Below, piece by piece: positions 52,122-60,904 of a stretch of 64,000 bases of DNA. The DNA comes from Pseudomaricurvus hydrocarbonicus (GTDB lineage: Bacteria; Pseudomonadota; Gammaproteobacteria; Pseudomonadales; Cellvibrionaceae): contig NZ_JAAONZ010000020.1 in NCBI RefSeq assembly GCF_011602365.1, forward strand, positions 1 to 64,000, read 5' to 3'. Below the pieces are notes generated by a model that was given only the letters and a program-made list of their open reading frames with translations, ran no database searches and was not told the origin of the DNA. How positions within the stretch are numbered: position 1 is the stretch's first letter; the number at the start of each line of letters is the position of its first letter. The position numbers were made by a program, and so were the translations under genes.

Positions 52122-54269
52122 ATGAAAAGTTCGCATTTTTCACAGAATTGGTATCGGGTTGCAAATCTGAAGCTGTGTCTGCGAAACCATGTGGACATTC
52201 ATCGCCAGATCATGCGCGGTAAAACCTGGTATGTCATACAGGATGCCCAATCCGGAAAATACTTCCGGGTTTCCCCTTCCTCCAGAGCCATGATTGTGCG
52301 TTTGGATGGCCGCCAGACGGTGGACCAGATCTGGCAAGAAGAAGGAAAAAAGCTCGGTAAGTTACAGCCGAGCCAGGGGGAAATGATTGAGCTGATTGCT
52401 CAACTGTATCGCGCTGACCTGATTCGTGGTGACGTTCCTCCGTACATTGAGGAAATGGTTTATCGTGCCGGCAAAGAGAGTCGCCAGCGCCTGTTGATGC
52501 GCTATAAAAATCCGCTGGCTTTGCGTTTTCCCCTCATCGATCCAGATCGCTTTCTTGACAAGGTCATGCCGTTGTTCCGACCGCTGTTTAATCCCTGGGG
52601 CATGCTGCTGGGATTCGGGATCATTGCAGCGGCCATTGTGCTTGCCGCAATGCATTGGGGGGCGCTGACGTCGAATCTCTCTGACCGGGTGTTCTCCCAA
52701 AATAATTTGATTTTATTGGTGCTCTTGTATCCGCTCATCAAGGGGATACATGAACTGGGTCATGCCATCACGGCAAAAGCTTTTGGCGGCGAAGTGCATG
52801 AAATTGGACTGATGTTACTGGTGTTTATGCCGGTGCCCTATGTGGATGCCAGTTGCTCTGCCGCCTTTAAAAATCACTGGCAACGAGCCGCCGTCGGGGC
52901 CGCGGGCATACTGGTTGAATGCCTGTTGGCCGCACTGGCGCTGTTTGTGTGGTTGGAGGCTGAGCCGGGTCTGCTGCGGGCCGCTGCGTTCAATGTCATG
53001 ATGATTGGCGGGGTGTCTACTCTGCTGTTTAACGGTAACCCGCTGCTGCGCTTTGATGGTTATTATGTGTTGTCGGACATCCTCAATATCCCCAATCTGG
53101 CCGGCAGATCCAGCAAATACCTGATTTATCTGATTCAAAAAAAAATGTTCTCACTGCCCGATCTGGAGAATCCTGCCCACTCTGCAGGGGAGGCGCGTTG
53201 GTTCGTATTTTATGGCATTGCCTCTTTTTGTTATCGCCTGGTGATCATGATGACGATTGCGCTGTTCATCGCCAGCAAATTCTTTTTTATTGGCGTCATA
53301 CTGGCGTGCCTGAGCCTTTATATGTCTCTGCTGCTGCCACTGCTAAAGGGCTTGCGCTATGTCCTGCAGTCGCCGTCACTGGGCTCTCATCGGCCGAGGG
53401 TTCAGCTCATTAGCGCGTCGGTATTGTTGGTGTTGTTGGGCGTCCTGTTTGTTCTTCCGGCGCCCTATGATACCAAAACAGAAGGCATCGTCTCTTTGGG
53501 AAGCCACAGTCGAGTCGTGAGCGGCACCTCGGGTTTTGTGTCTGAAATATTGTATGACACCGGCTCAACCATAAAAGCAGGTGATGTCCTGGTCGTTCTG
53601 GAAGACCGAGAACTGGCATTCTCCATTCGCTTGCTCGAGGCCGAGTTACAGGAATACAAGGCCAGTTACAGAGCAGTCAACCTGTATGACCGGGTACAGG
53701 CGGATATTCTCAAACAACAAATTGCCCGTACCGAAGCCCGTTTGTCCTTCATTCGCCAGCGGCAATCCAGACTCTCAATCCGGGCCGGGGCCGATGGTCA
53801 TTTTGTGTTGCTCTCCAGCCCGGATTTACAGGGCCGATATATTTCGGAAGGTACGGTTGTCGGCTACGTCATGCCCAGTGCCATTATGGACGTCAATGTG
53901 CTGGTGCAGGGCAATCGCGCTTCACTGGTGAGTGACGATACGGTGGCCGTTGAAGTGAGGTTGGAGGGCGCCATCGACAAGGTCATTGGAGCCAGCATCA
54001 TTCGCCAGGCGCCCTCGGCGCTGGTCAGCCTTCCCAGTTCGGTACTGGCGGCTGAAGGCGGTGGTTTGATTGCGGTCAATCCAAACTCCGGCAGCAGGCT
54101 GGAACCTCTCGATAATTACTATCAATTTGAACTCGCGTTGAGCCAGTCGGTGACTGACGTGCTGGTGGACAATCGTGTCTACGTGCGGTTTGTGCACTCG
54201 GCGATGCCTTTGGGATTGCAGTGGTTCCGACTCGCGAGGCAAACCTTTCTGAGTATGTTAAATGTCTGA
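52122..54269 (+). CDS. M50-type intramembrane protease - HlyD fusion
   Basis: I start at ATG 52122, 9 bases after the previous stop; longer frames overlap that gene. The 715-residue protein has an N-terminal part resembling a PqqD-like peptide-binding domain (FRVSPSSRAMIVRLDGRQTV). Several membrane spans follow, with the zinc motif HELGHA (H210) and the second motif NPLLRFDGYYVLSD near residue 310, as in site-2/M50 proteases. The C-terminal third is a HlyD barrel-sandwich with coiled coil (VVSGTSGFVSEILYDTGSTI, LLEAELQEYKASY). It probably sits in the inner membrane and may process or guide the giant protein during export. The next gene overlaps its stop by 8 bases. Confidence 0.9.
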   Translation: MKSSHFSQNWYRVANLKLCLRNHVDIHRQIMRGKTWYVIQDAQSGKYFRVSPSSRAMIVRLDGRQTVDQIWQEEGKKLGKLQPSQGEMIELIAQLYRADLIRGDVPPYIEEMVYRAGKESRQRLLMRYKNPLALRFPLIDPDRFLDKVMPLFRPLFNPWGMLLGFGIIAAAIVLAAMHWGALTSNLSDRVFSQNNLILLVLLYPLIKGIHELGHAITAKAFGGEVHEIGLMLLVFMPVPYVDASCSAAFKNHWQRAAVGAAGILVECLLAALALFVWLEAEPGLLRAAAFNVMMIGGVSTLLFNGNPLLRFDGYYVLSDILNIPNLAGRSSKYLIYLIQKKMFSLPDLENPAHSAGEARWFVFYGIASFCYRLVIMMTIALFIASKFFFIGVILACLSLYMSLLLPLLKGLRYVLQSPSLGSHRPRVQLISASVLLVLLGVLFVLPAPYDTKTEGIVSLGSHSRVVSGTSGFVSEILYDTGSTIKAGDVLVVLEDRELAFSIRLLEAELQEYKASYRAVNLYDRVQADILKQQIARTEARLSFIRQRQSRLSIRAGADGHFVLLSSPDLQGRYISEGTVVGYVMPSAIMDVNVLVQGNRASLVSDDTVAVEVRLEGAIDKVIGASIIRQAPSALVSLPSSVLAAEGGGLIAVNPNSGSRLEPLDNYYQFELALSQSVTDVLVDNRVYVRFVHSAMPLGLQWFRLARQTFLSMLNV

Positions 54270-56262
54270 CGCCCCCTGTGTGACAGAAGACCGGATAAGG
54301 GTGCCGGCCCTGATCACGGCTTTTGAAAAGCAGTGGCGGAAAGAGGGCGCGCTGGAACTTTGGTTGACGCGCCTGGAAGGTCTGTTTTTGGGATGGTGTC
54401 GCGGTCGATATCTGCGGGACAGCTTTGGCCTGGTGTCAGGCTCGAGATCACAGCAGTCCGCAGTGGCGTCTTTAAGTGATCACGAGCTGCGTGCGCGCAC
54501 TCGAACCGTTGGCGGGCAGTTGCGGCACGCCGGCCTGTCGGATCGTGAATCCCTGACCGCATTACTGGGCCTGTTAAGTGAGGTTTCGGTACGCAGCCTG
54601 GGACTTAAACCCCACGCGGTGCAATTGGTCGGAGTGCGGGTGTTGCTGGATGGGCATTTGGCGGAGATGGCAACCGGGGAGGGGAAAACTCTGGTGGCCG
54701 GTCTGGCGGCGGCGGCGGCGGCCTTGTGTGGGATGTCTGTGCATGTCGTGACCGTGAATGATTACCTGGCCGAGCGCGATGCGGCGTATGTGATGCCGTT
54801 AATGCGCTTCTTGCGCCTGTCGGTCGGTGTGGTGGTGCAGGAAACCTCGCTTGAGGACAGGGTCCGGGCCTATGCGCTGCCGGTGTGTTATTGCACCAAC
54901 AAGGAACTGGCGTTCGATTACCTCAGGGATGCCAGCCTGAACCAACGCCACAAGCGCTTATCGAGAATGGCTTTTTCCCGGTTTCAAGCGGGACAATCGG
55001 CCACTCGCAGGGTTCAATCGCTGGGCTTTGCGATAGTTGATGAAGCCGACAGTATTTTAATTGATGAGGCTCGCACACCGCTGATTCTGTCTGCCGGGGT
55101 GGAAGCCAATCTTGATGCAGAGGTGATCCGGCAAATCATGCGCTACGCCCAAACTCTGCAGGAGGGACATCACTACCGCATCAACAAACTGCAGTCACTG
55201 ATTGTGTTATTGGAGCCTGGCAGGCAGGCCTTGCATGAAAGGTTTGCTGCAGTCAGCGCTGGCCCCTTGTTTCTGGAGGTGCTGCGCGAAGAGTTATTGC
55301 TGCAGGCGCTGAGTGCACTCTACCTCTATCACGTGGATCAGCATTATTTAATCGTCGATGACAAGGTTTCCATGATTGATGAGTACACCGGACGGGTAAT
55401 GCCTGATCGGGTCTGGAGTGAGGGTTTACACCAGATGATAGAGTTTAAAGAAGGGTGCCCCTTATCCGATCCGCAACGCACCATGGCCAGAATGACCTAC
55501 CAGCGTTTTTTTCGCCGCTACCAAAAACTGGCAGGGATGACAGGCACGGCTGCGGAAGTCAGTGGCGAGTTCTGGAATGTCTACGGCCTGCAAGTTCACT
55601 CGGTGCCTACCCACAAACCCTGTGCCCGGGTGGTTTTAAAAGATAAGGTGTTTCTGACCAAAGCACTGAAATGGCAGTATCTCGTGCAGCGGGTACAGGC
55701 GATACACGAGACGCAAGCCCCGGTCTTGATTGGTGTGCGCAGTGTTTCGGCCATCAAGGAGGTCGCCGGGCAACTGACGCAAGCCGGGTTGGAATTTGAA
55801 ACCTTGCATGCGGCCGACGATCAGCGTGAAGCGGAGATTATCGTATCCGCCGGTGAACTGGGAAAAATCACGGTGGCAACCAACATGGCCGGACGCGGTA
55901 CGGATATTGCCCTGGGCCAGGGTGTTGCGGCGGTTGGCGGGTTGCATGTCATTATGACTGCGCGCCACGACTCGGGTCGCATTGACCGGCAGTTGATGGG
56001 ACGCTGCGCCCGGCAGGGTAATCCAGGCTGCTTTCAAACGCTGCAATCGCTTGAAGATGATCTTGCATTGGTGGTCAGGCCGTCATTTTTTTTGACGTGT
56101 GCGCAATCGCGGTTGAAAAAAAGTAAAGACACGGCGGCGGGCTGGATTTTGGCGTGGGGTCAGAAAAAGCTGGAGCAGGAGCATTCCAGAGCGCGTGAGC
56201 GATTGTTGAAAAATGATCATTCAGAAAGTGAATTGCTGGCCTTCAGTGGCCATCCGGAATAG
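54262..56262 (+). CDS. SecA paralogue (short, accessory SecA-like ATPase)
   Basis: A 666-residue SecA-type ATPase. Present are the preprotein cross-linking and helicase core: Walker A ATGEGKTLVA (about 136-145), TVNDYLAERDA, CTNKELAFDYLRD, the DEAD box VDEADSILIDEARTP (D260), then AGMTGTA and the C-terminal helicase half with TNMAGRGTDI and RQLMGRCARQGNPG. It is about 235 residues shorter than housekeeping SecA and lacks the C-terminal linker with the Cys-rich zinc motif that binds SecB. The N-terminal 80 residues are unlike SecA. It overlaps the M50-HlyD gene by 8 bases (ATGTCTGA), so the two are translationally coupled. It probably powers export of the giant protein. Confidence 0.92.
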   Translation: MSDAPCVTEDRIRVPALITAFEKQWRKEGALELWLTRLEGLFLGWCRGRYLRDSFGLVSGSRSQQSAVASLSDHELRARTRTVGGQLRHAGLSDRESLTALLGLLSEVSVRSLGLKPHAVQLVGVRVLLDGHLAEMATGEGKTLVAGLAAAAAALCGMSVHVVTVNDYLAERDAAYVMPLMRFLRLSVGVVVQETSLEDRVRAYALPVCYCTNKELAFDYLRDASLNQRHKRLSRMAFSRFQAGQSATRRVQSLGFAIVDEADSILIDEARTPLILSAGVEANLDAEVIRQIMRYAQTLQEGHHYRINKLQSLIVLLEPGRQALHERFAAVSAGPLFLEVLREELLLQALSALYLYHVDQHYLIVDDKVSMIDEYTGRVMPDRVWSEGLHQMIEFKEGCPLSDPQRTMARMTYQRFFRRYQKLAGMTGTAAEVSGEFWNVYGLQVHSVPTHKPCARVVLKDKVFLTKALKWQYLVQRVQAIHETQAPVLIGVRSVSAIKEVAGQLTQAGLEFETLHAADDQREAEIIVSAGELGKITVATNMAGRGTDIALGQGVAAVGGLHVIMTARHDSGRIDRQLMGRCARQGNPGCFQTLQSLEDDLALVVRPSFFLTCAQSRLKKSKDTAAGWILAWGQKKLEQEHSRARERLLKNDHSESELLAFSGHPE

Positions 56263-56271
56263 GGACACACC

Positions 56272-57159
56272 ATGTTTGACGGCTTGAATCGCTTGAAACG
56301 GACTCTGCAGTCTACCGGCAGGTATCTGCTTTGGGGGCTTGTCTGTTTATCCTCTCAGATGGCTTTTTCTCAAATGGACAGCCGGTCAGAGTTTGACTGC
56401 CTGATTGATCCTGCTCAGGTACTGGATCTTGGCAGTCCGATTATTGGTGTGTTGGATCAAGTGCTGGTGTCGCGGGGGGATACGGTAAAAAAAGGCCAGT
56501 TGGTTGCCCAGGTGGAATCCAGCATCGAAGAGTCGGACCTGAAAATTGCCAGCTTAATGGCCTCCAGCGAAGCAACGATCAAGGCTCGGGAAGCCCAGGT
56601 GAACTACGCGCGCAAACAGTGGGAGCGGGCGATTGAGCTGCAACAAAAAGGCGCAATATCCAGCCAAAGCTTTGATGAACTGAAAGCCAATTACATCATC
56701 GCCGTGCAGGATTTGGAAGTGGCCAATTTTGAGCGTCAGCGTATGTCGTTGGCGAAGGAGAAAGCGCAGGCGATACTGGCGCAAAGAAAAATACGCAGTA
56801 CCATCAACGGGGTTGTACAAAAAGTAGATCGCGGGCCCGGTGAATACGTGTTCCAGGAGGCCTCCATTATGACGGTGGTGCAACTGGATCCCCTTTTTAT
56901 TGAGACTTTTATTCCGGTAGATCGCTATAAAGACGTTAAATTAGGTATGATGGGCAGTGTCTCCATTTCAGAGCCGGAAGAAAAAACCGTCAAAGCGGAA
57001 GTTATCGTTGTTGATAAAGTATTTGATACCACCAGCGGAACCATTGGTGTGCGCTTAAAGCTGGATAATCCCGAGGGGTTAATACCCGCTGGTCAGCGCT
57101 GTCAGGTTCAATTTCAAGGTGCCGACACGATTCCTACTGTGACAACGATTTCGGACTGA
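56272..57159 (+). CDS. Periplasmic HlyD/RND-type adaptor protein
   Basis: A 295-residue adaptor with a signal peptide (about residues 1-34, ending MAFSQ), so unlike the other two it is periplasmic. It has the lipoyl-like half motifs (GSPIIGVLDQVLVSRGDTVK and STINGVVQKVDRGPGEYV), a helical hairpin with long coiled coil (about 100-175), and a C-terminal beta-barrel (LFIETFIPVDRYKDVKLG). Such adaptors assemble into a ring bridging inner- and outer-membrane parts. The gene begins 9 bases after the SecA-like gene, the last tightly spaced member of the export operon. An outer-membrane channel is not in the window. Confidence 0.9.
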   Translation: MFDGLNRLKRTLQSTGRYLLWGLVCLSSQMAFSQMDSRSEFDCLIDPAQVLDLGSPIIGVLDQVLVSRGDTVKKGQLVAQVESSIEESDLKIASLMASSEATIKAREAQVNYARKQWERAIELQQKGAISSQSFDELKANYIIAVQDLEVANFERQRMSLAKEKAQAILAQRKIRSTINGVVQKVDRGPGEYVFQEASIMTVVQLDPLFIETFIPVDRYKDVKLGMMGSVSISEPEEKTVKAEVIVVDKVFDTTSGTIGVRLKLDNPEGLIPAGQRCQVQFQGADTIPTVTTISD

Positions 57160-57188
57160 TACCATTCCATTAAACTAGAGAAAAATCG

Positions 57189-57851
57189 TTGATCTCAAAA
57201 TTACCCAAGTGGATTGAATACGGCGCATTTGTTCTTGCGTTTGTGGCTGGCAGTATCAATGCTATAGGCCTTTTGGGCTTTGATCATCAGTCTGTTTCTC
57301 ACCTTTCGGGCACCGCCACGCTGCTGGGCTCCAGCTTCCATGATTCTTCTTTTGAACAGACGGCTCATTTGGCGGGGATATTGGGTGCCTTCCTGATAGG
57401 TGCCTCAATATCAGGGCTCTTGCTGCATGGCAGCAGGTTGAAACTGGGTCGTCACTACGACACGACTTTGCTGCTGGAAGCGGCATTAATTTTTGTGTCC
57501 CTGTATTTATTATCAAACGGTTCGTTTTATGGCCACTATACGGCGTCAGCCGCTTGCGGCATACAGAACGCATTGGCGACGACTTACAGTGGCGCGGTGA
57601 TTCGAACCACCCATCTCACCGGAATTTTTACTGACCTGGGTATTATGATGGGTGAGGCCATGCGGGGCAGGTCGTTTGATAAACGTAAAGCCATCCTGTT
57701 CCTGCTCATCATTAGCGGTTTTATTACCGGAGCAACCGTTGGTACCTTTGCTTTTGATCTTTACCAATTTAACGCTTTGTTGGCTCCCGGTGTTATTTGC
57801 ATTATGTTGGCGGGAATCTATCGTTTTTACTCATTAGTAACTAGTAACTAG
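57189..57851 (+). CDS. YoaK/DUF1275 family membrane protein
   Basis: A 220-residue inner-membrane protein with about six spans and the family marks AGSINAIGLLGF, SVSHLSGTATLLG, GIQNALATTYSGAVIRTTHL and TGIFTDLG. DUF1275 proteins are of unknown function. The start is TTG 57189 after AGAG. It begins 29 bases after the adaptor gene, so it could be in the same transcript, although its family is not otherwise tied to secretion. The stop codon lies inside a 7-bp tandem repeat. Confidence 0.9.
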   Translation: MISKLPKWIEYGAFVLAFVAGSINAIGLLGFDHQSVSHLSGTATLLGSSFHDSSFEQTAHLAGILGAFLIGASISGLLLHGSRLKLGRHYDTTLLLEAALIFVSLYLLSNGSFYGHYTASAACGIQNALATTYSGAVIRTTHLTGIFTDLGIMMGEAMRGRSFDKRKAILFLLIISGFITGATVGTFAFDLYQFNALLAPGVICIMLAGIYRFYSLVTSN

Positions 57852-57863
57852 TAACTAGTAACT
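57836..57863 (+). repeat. 7-bp tandem repeat, four copies, over the 3' end of the YoaK gene
   Basis: AGTAACT four times in a row. The gene's stop codon (TAG 57849-57851) is within it. Because 7 is not a multiple of 3, every frame meets a stop in the array, so changes in copy number would have little effect on the protein. Confidence 0.92.
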
Positions 57864-58062
57864 AGAGACTCAGGTTCCGGTTATCTACATCGGTGAATAT
57901 TGATATAGTTTTTTATAACTGTAACAAAGTATCTTTTTCGAACGACAATCGGAGCCTTAAATTACGATTGAGAAAAGGGTAACTTTGGCACTATAGTTAG
58001 GGTCTCTATTTGTTTGTGGGGGAGCACTACTTTCCTGACAAAGAACGGAGGAGGCTTAGATC

Positions 58063-58623
58063 ATGTTCAATAAGGATCAGTTCATCCGCGATTGCACAAA
58101 GGCTGTGGCTGAAGGGAAGGAGGCTGTCCGCGAGGTTGTGGCAGAAGCTGTTTCTGATACAAAAAATGTCCTGTCTGCCCTTGGTGAGCAAGAGCATGCT
58201 GGCATCTACCCACTGTACCGGTCAGCGGATCTTACCATCATCAACTTTACGTGGGCACCGTGTATGAGTTTGATGCCACATAACCACCAGATGTTTTCAG
58301 TAGTTGGTATATATTCCGGCAGAGAAGACAATATTTTCTGGCGAAGAACTGATACCAGTATTGAAGCGGCTGGAGCGAAATCGCTTGGCGCAGGCGACGT
58401 GACCACACTTGATCGAACGATCATCCATTCAGTCCTTAATCCCATTGGGAAAATGACCGGTGCCATTCATGTGTATGGTGGGGATTTTTTCGCACCTCTT
58501 GAGCCAAGAAGTGAGTGGGATCACGAAACATTAATCGAACGTCCCTGGGACATAGATCGCGTTAAATCTCTGTTTCAAGAGGCAGAAGCAAGATTTTACA
58601 CCCCTTTAAAGGGTAAGAGCTGA
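58063..58623 (+). CDS. Cysteine dioxygenase-like cupin protein
   Basis: A 186-residue single-domain protein like the cysteine/3-mercaptopropionate dioxygenase group, which oxidises thiols with a mononuclear iron. The metal ligands are H73 and H75 (PHNHQMFSVVGIYSGREDN) and probably H122 (RTIIHSVLNP). A second late HVYGGDFF is typical. A strong GGAGGAGG precedes the start by about 9 bases, predicting high expression. The substrate is not determined. It is monocistronic by spacing. Confidence 0.85.
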   Translation: MFNKDQFIRDCTKAVAEGKEAVREVVAEAVSDTKNVLSALGEQEHAGIYPLYRSADLTIINFTWAPCMSLMPHNHQMFSVVGIYSGREDNIFWRRTDTSIEAAGAKSLGAGDVTTLDRTIIHSVLNPIGKMTGAIHVYGGDFFAPLEPRSEWDHETLIERPWDIDRVKSLFQEAEARFYTPLKGKS

Positions 58624-59167
58624 AAATGTCGAGAATTGGGAAAAGGCAATAATATCGGGGGCAGGCACTCTCCCCCTTTCTCCCCCCAAGTCTGTTCAGT
58701 GGGAGTGATTGCTCGTTTGAGGGTCGATGGCAGCTGTTCGGTAAGCGAATCAGCAAGCAAATCAGGGGTGTCACCACCTACCGGACGGTGTGACCAATTC
58801 ACCCTCGGCAGGCAATCATTCTATGAATACTCCATGCCCGCCTGGTAGTTTGAGCGAATGGCATCCTCAAAAGGGAGAAAGGCATAGGCGGTCTGTCATT
58901 GCTGATCTATGGAATCTTTTTTTGTCGCTTTAAGATCGATATGCTCTTTGTCAGGAACTACTGCTCGATAGCTGGAGCGAAATCGGGTATCTTTGCCGAT
59001 ATCGAAATATTGTCTAACCTTATCGAAAGTAAACTTCTTACGACATCAACCCTGTCGGTCGGGCGAGAGCAACTTTGGTTGCATCGTCAGGCGTATATTG
59101 TTGTCGATTACCCCATGAGTTGAGTGATGAGGAAATAATGTAATGTCAACCACGAGAGTCATTTTTC
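58624..59167. other. Gene-poor interval
   Basis: No gene is supported; short frames on both strands have no start signal or recognised relative. A 15-base phrase GCTGGAGCGAAATCG from within the cupin gene (58369) recurs at 58971, a possible small duplicated remnant. Confidence 0.45.
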
Positions 59168-59377
59168 ATGGCAAGTAAAGAATTTATCCTACAGAGAATT
59201 TGTATTTATGCGGGTAGAGAGTTTGATCCATTAGTGGATACACAAGTGGCCGAAGTTTTGCGATCAAAATTTAATATCCACTTGCCACAAAGGGCGTCGG
59301 TGAATGCATCGCTGACATCATCGATAAGCGACCATGAAATCATCAGTCTTATATTGCAATACCGTACAATGGACTAG
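59168..59377 (+). CDS. Small hypothetical protein
   Basis: A 69-residue acidic/basic mixed protein, soluble, with no signal. It contains GREFDPLVDTQVAEVLRSKF and IHLPQRASVN, a compact helical pattern. No family recognised. ATG 59168 has GAGAG 13 bases upstream. Kept because its composition is normal for a coding region and no longer gene overlaps it. Confidence 0.5.
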   Translation: MASKEFILQRICIYAGREFDPLVDTQVAEVLRSKFNIHLPQRASVNASLTSSISDHEIISLILQYRTMD

Positions 59378-59487
59378 TGCTAGGGCAATCATGTTGTCTA
59401 TGAATTTACAATGTAACCGCTCTGATATGTCGGCAAAAAACCTCAAATTGGAGTACCATGTTGCAATTGCGTTGATGGTACCTATTC

Positions 59488-59778
59488 GTGACGATACCTA
59501 TAAAAGATGTAACCACTGCTGAAATTTCTTGCTCAAATTGTCAGGCGTGTTGCTGCCGTTTGGAAGTGATGATTATTTCTGACACAGGCGTGCCTGAACA
59601 ACACATTGCGTTCGACGAATGGGGGGGTGAAACCATGTTGCGTTTGGCGGATGGTTGGTGCTCAGCTTTGGACCGGGAAACGTTCCTCTGTACGATTTAT
59701 GAAAACCGGCCCTGGATTTGTCGAGAATTCGAAATGGGTTCCTACGAATGTCGCAGTGAAAGGTCTGAGTTAATTTAA
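59488..59778 (+). CDS. YkgJ-type cysteine-cluster protein
   Basis: A 96-residue protein with the YkgJ/Fe-S-oxidoreductase-like cluster: CSNCQACCCRLE near residues 13-24, then WCSALDRETFLCTIYENRPWIC with CREF, and a final YEC. The eight or so conserved cysteines probably hold a zinc or iron-sulfur site. Function of the family is uncertain. GTG 59488 is the likely start; no strong ribosome binding site is visible. Length is at the short end of the family. Confidence 0.85.
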   Translation: MTIPIKDVTTAEISCSNCQACCCRLEVMIISDTGVPEQHIAFDEWGGETMLRLADGWCSALDRETFLCTIYENRPWICREFEMGSYECRSERSELI

Positions 59779-60036
59779 ACTTGGGGTCTTATTTTTTGGG
59801 TGTAAGAAAATGGTTAAAAATTGCGCGGCAAAGCTACCTGAAGATACATTACAGCCACGGCTAAAATGCGCTTTGAACGTCCCGCGATACATTTATGCGC
59901 ATGTGAAAAGAGTCTGTAGGCCGCGCGATCGATTTTCCTTTACCTCATCAATAGCTCATGCCAGCAGAAGACGAGTGTGAGGAAAAAGACCACAAGGTAT
60001 TGTACTATGACCTGATCAATCGTTCAGGCTTTAAAA

Positions 60037-60111
60037 TTCAAAAATTCAAAAATTCAAAAATTCAAAAATTCAAAAATTCAAAAATTCAAAAATTCAAAAA
60101 TTCAAAAATTC
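60037..60111 (+). repeat. 8-bp tandem repeat, ten copies, upstream of the SDR gene
   Basis: TTCAAAAA in perfect tandem, with TTC at 60037, 60045 and every eight bases to 60109. It ends 15 bases before the SDR start codon, just before CAGGAAC, the ribosome binding site. Such arrays gain and lose units by slippage. Confidence 0.95.
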
Positions 60112-60126
60112 AACAGGAACTATCAT

Positions 60127-60864
60127 ATGTCTAAAGTGGCCATCATCACCGGCGCCAGTTCCGGCATCGGCGCTGCGACTGCAGAACTCTTTCACGCTGA
60201 GGGTTATAAGGTTGTACTGGCCGGTCGCAATAAAGACCGACTCACAGCCGCTGCGTCTAACCTGCACGATGCCATTACCTGGGCTGGGGATTTAACCAGC
60301 AGCAAAGCCTGCAACGAGTTGATCGAATTTACTCTTTCACACTACGGTCGTGTGGATGTGTTGATCAATTGTGCCGGGGTGATCCACCGTTATACTGCGG
60401 AAGAGACTACCGATGAGCATTGGGAAAACACCATGGCGGTGAATTTAAACGCGCCATTTTTTCTTTCAAGGTCGGCCATCCCACACATGAAAACGTCAGG
60501 CGGTGTTATTTTAAACATTGCCTCAGACTGGGGTTTACAAGGTGGACAATTGGCAGCAGCTTATTGCGCCAGTAAAGGGGGGCTTGTCTTAATGACCAAA
60601 GCCATGGCCCTGGATCATGCGAAAGAGAACATTCGCGTCAATGCCATTTGCCCGGGAGATGTGGATACACCCATGCTCAAAGTGGAATCCGAGCAGCGTG
60701 GCATGGATTATCAAACAGCCATGATTCAAAATAACGCAGACAGCCCAACCGGGCGAATTACCTTGCCAGCCGAAGTCGCCGCATTATGTTTGTATTTAGC
60801 CTCCGATGCCGCCGCACAAATTACCGGCACAGCCATTCCGATTGACGGTGGCAATACGGCGTAA
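60127..60864 (+). CDS. Short-chain dehydrogenase/reductase
   Basis: A 245-residue classical SDR, NAD(P)-dependent oxidoreductase. TGASSGIGAATAEL (residues 8-21) is the cofactor loop; AGRNKDR suggests NADP preference; NCAGV, then NIAS with the active-site Ser region and YCASKGG (about 151-157) with the catalytic Tyr and Lys. The ending ITGTAIPIDGGNTA is typical. The substrate is unknown. CAGGA at 60113-60117 is the ribosome binding site. An eight-base tandem array lies just upstream, which may make its expression variable. Confidence 0.93.
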   Translation: MSKVAIITGASSGIGAATAELFHAEGYKVVLAGRNKDRLTAAASNLHDAITWAGDLTSSKACNELIEFTLSHYGRVDVLINCAGVIHRYTAEETTDEHWENTMAVNLNAPFFLSRSAIPHMKTSGGVILNIASDWGLQGGQLAAAYCASKGGLVLMTKAMALDHAKENIRVNAICPGDVDTPMLKVESEQRGMDYQTAMIQNNADSPTGRITLPAEVAALCLYLASDAAAQITGTAIPIDGGNTA

Positions 60865-60904
60865 TTTGTTAAGTGAGTTCAATCCGTGACGACAATGGGC
60901 TGAG

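Noticed and set aside
58899-59123. 74-codon frame with a hydrophobic start
   Set aside because: No start signal or homology; AT-rich chance frame.
60037-60111. Considered as a CRISPR array
   Set aside because: The unit is 8 bases with no spacers, so it is a simple tandem repeat.
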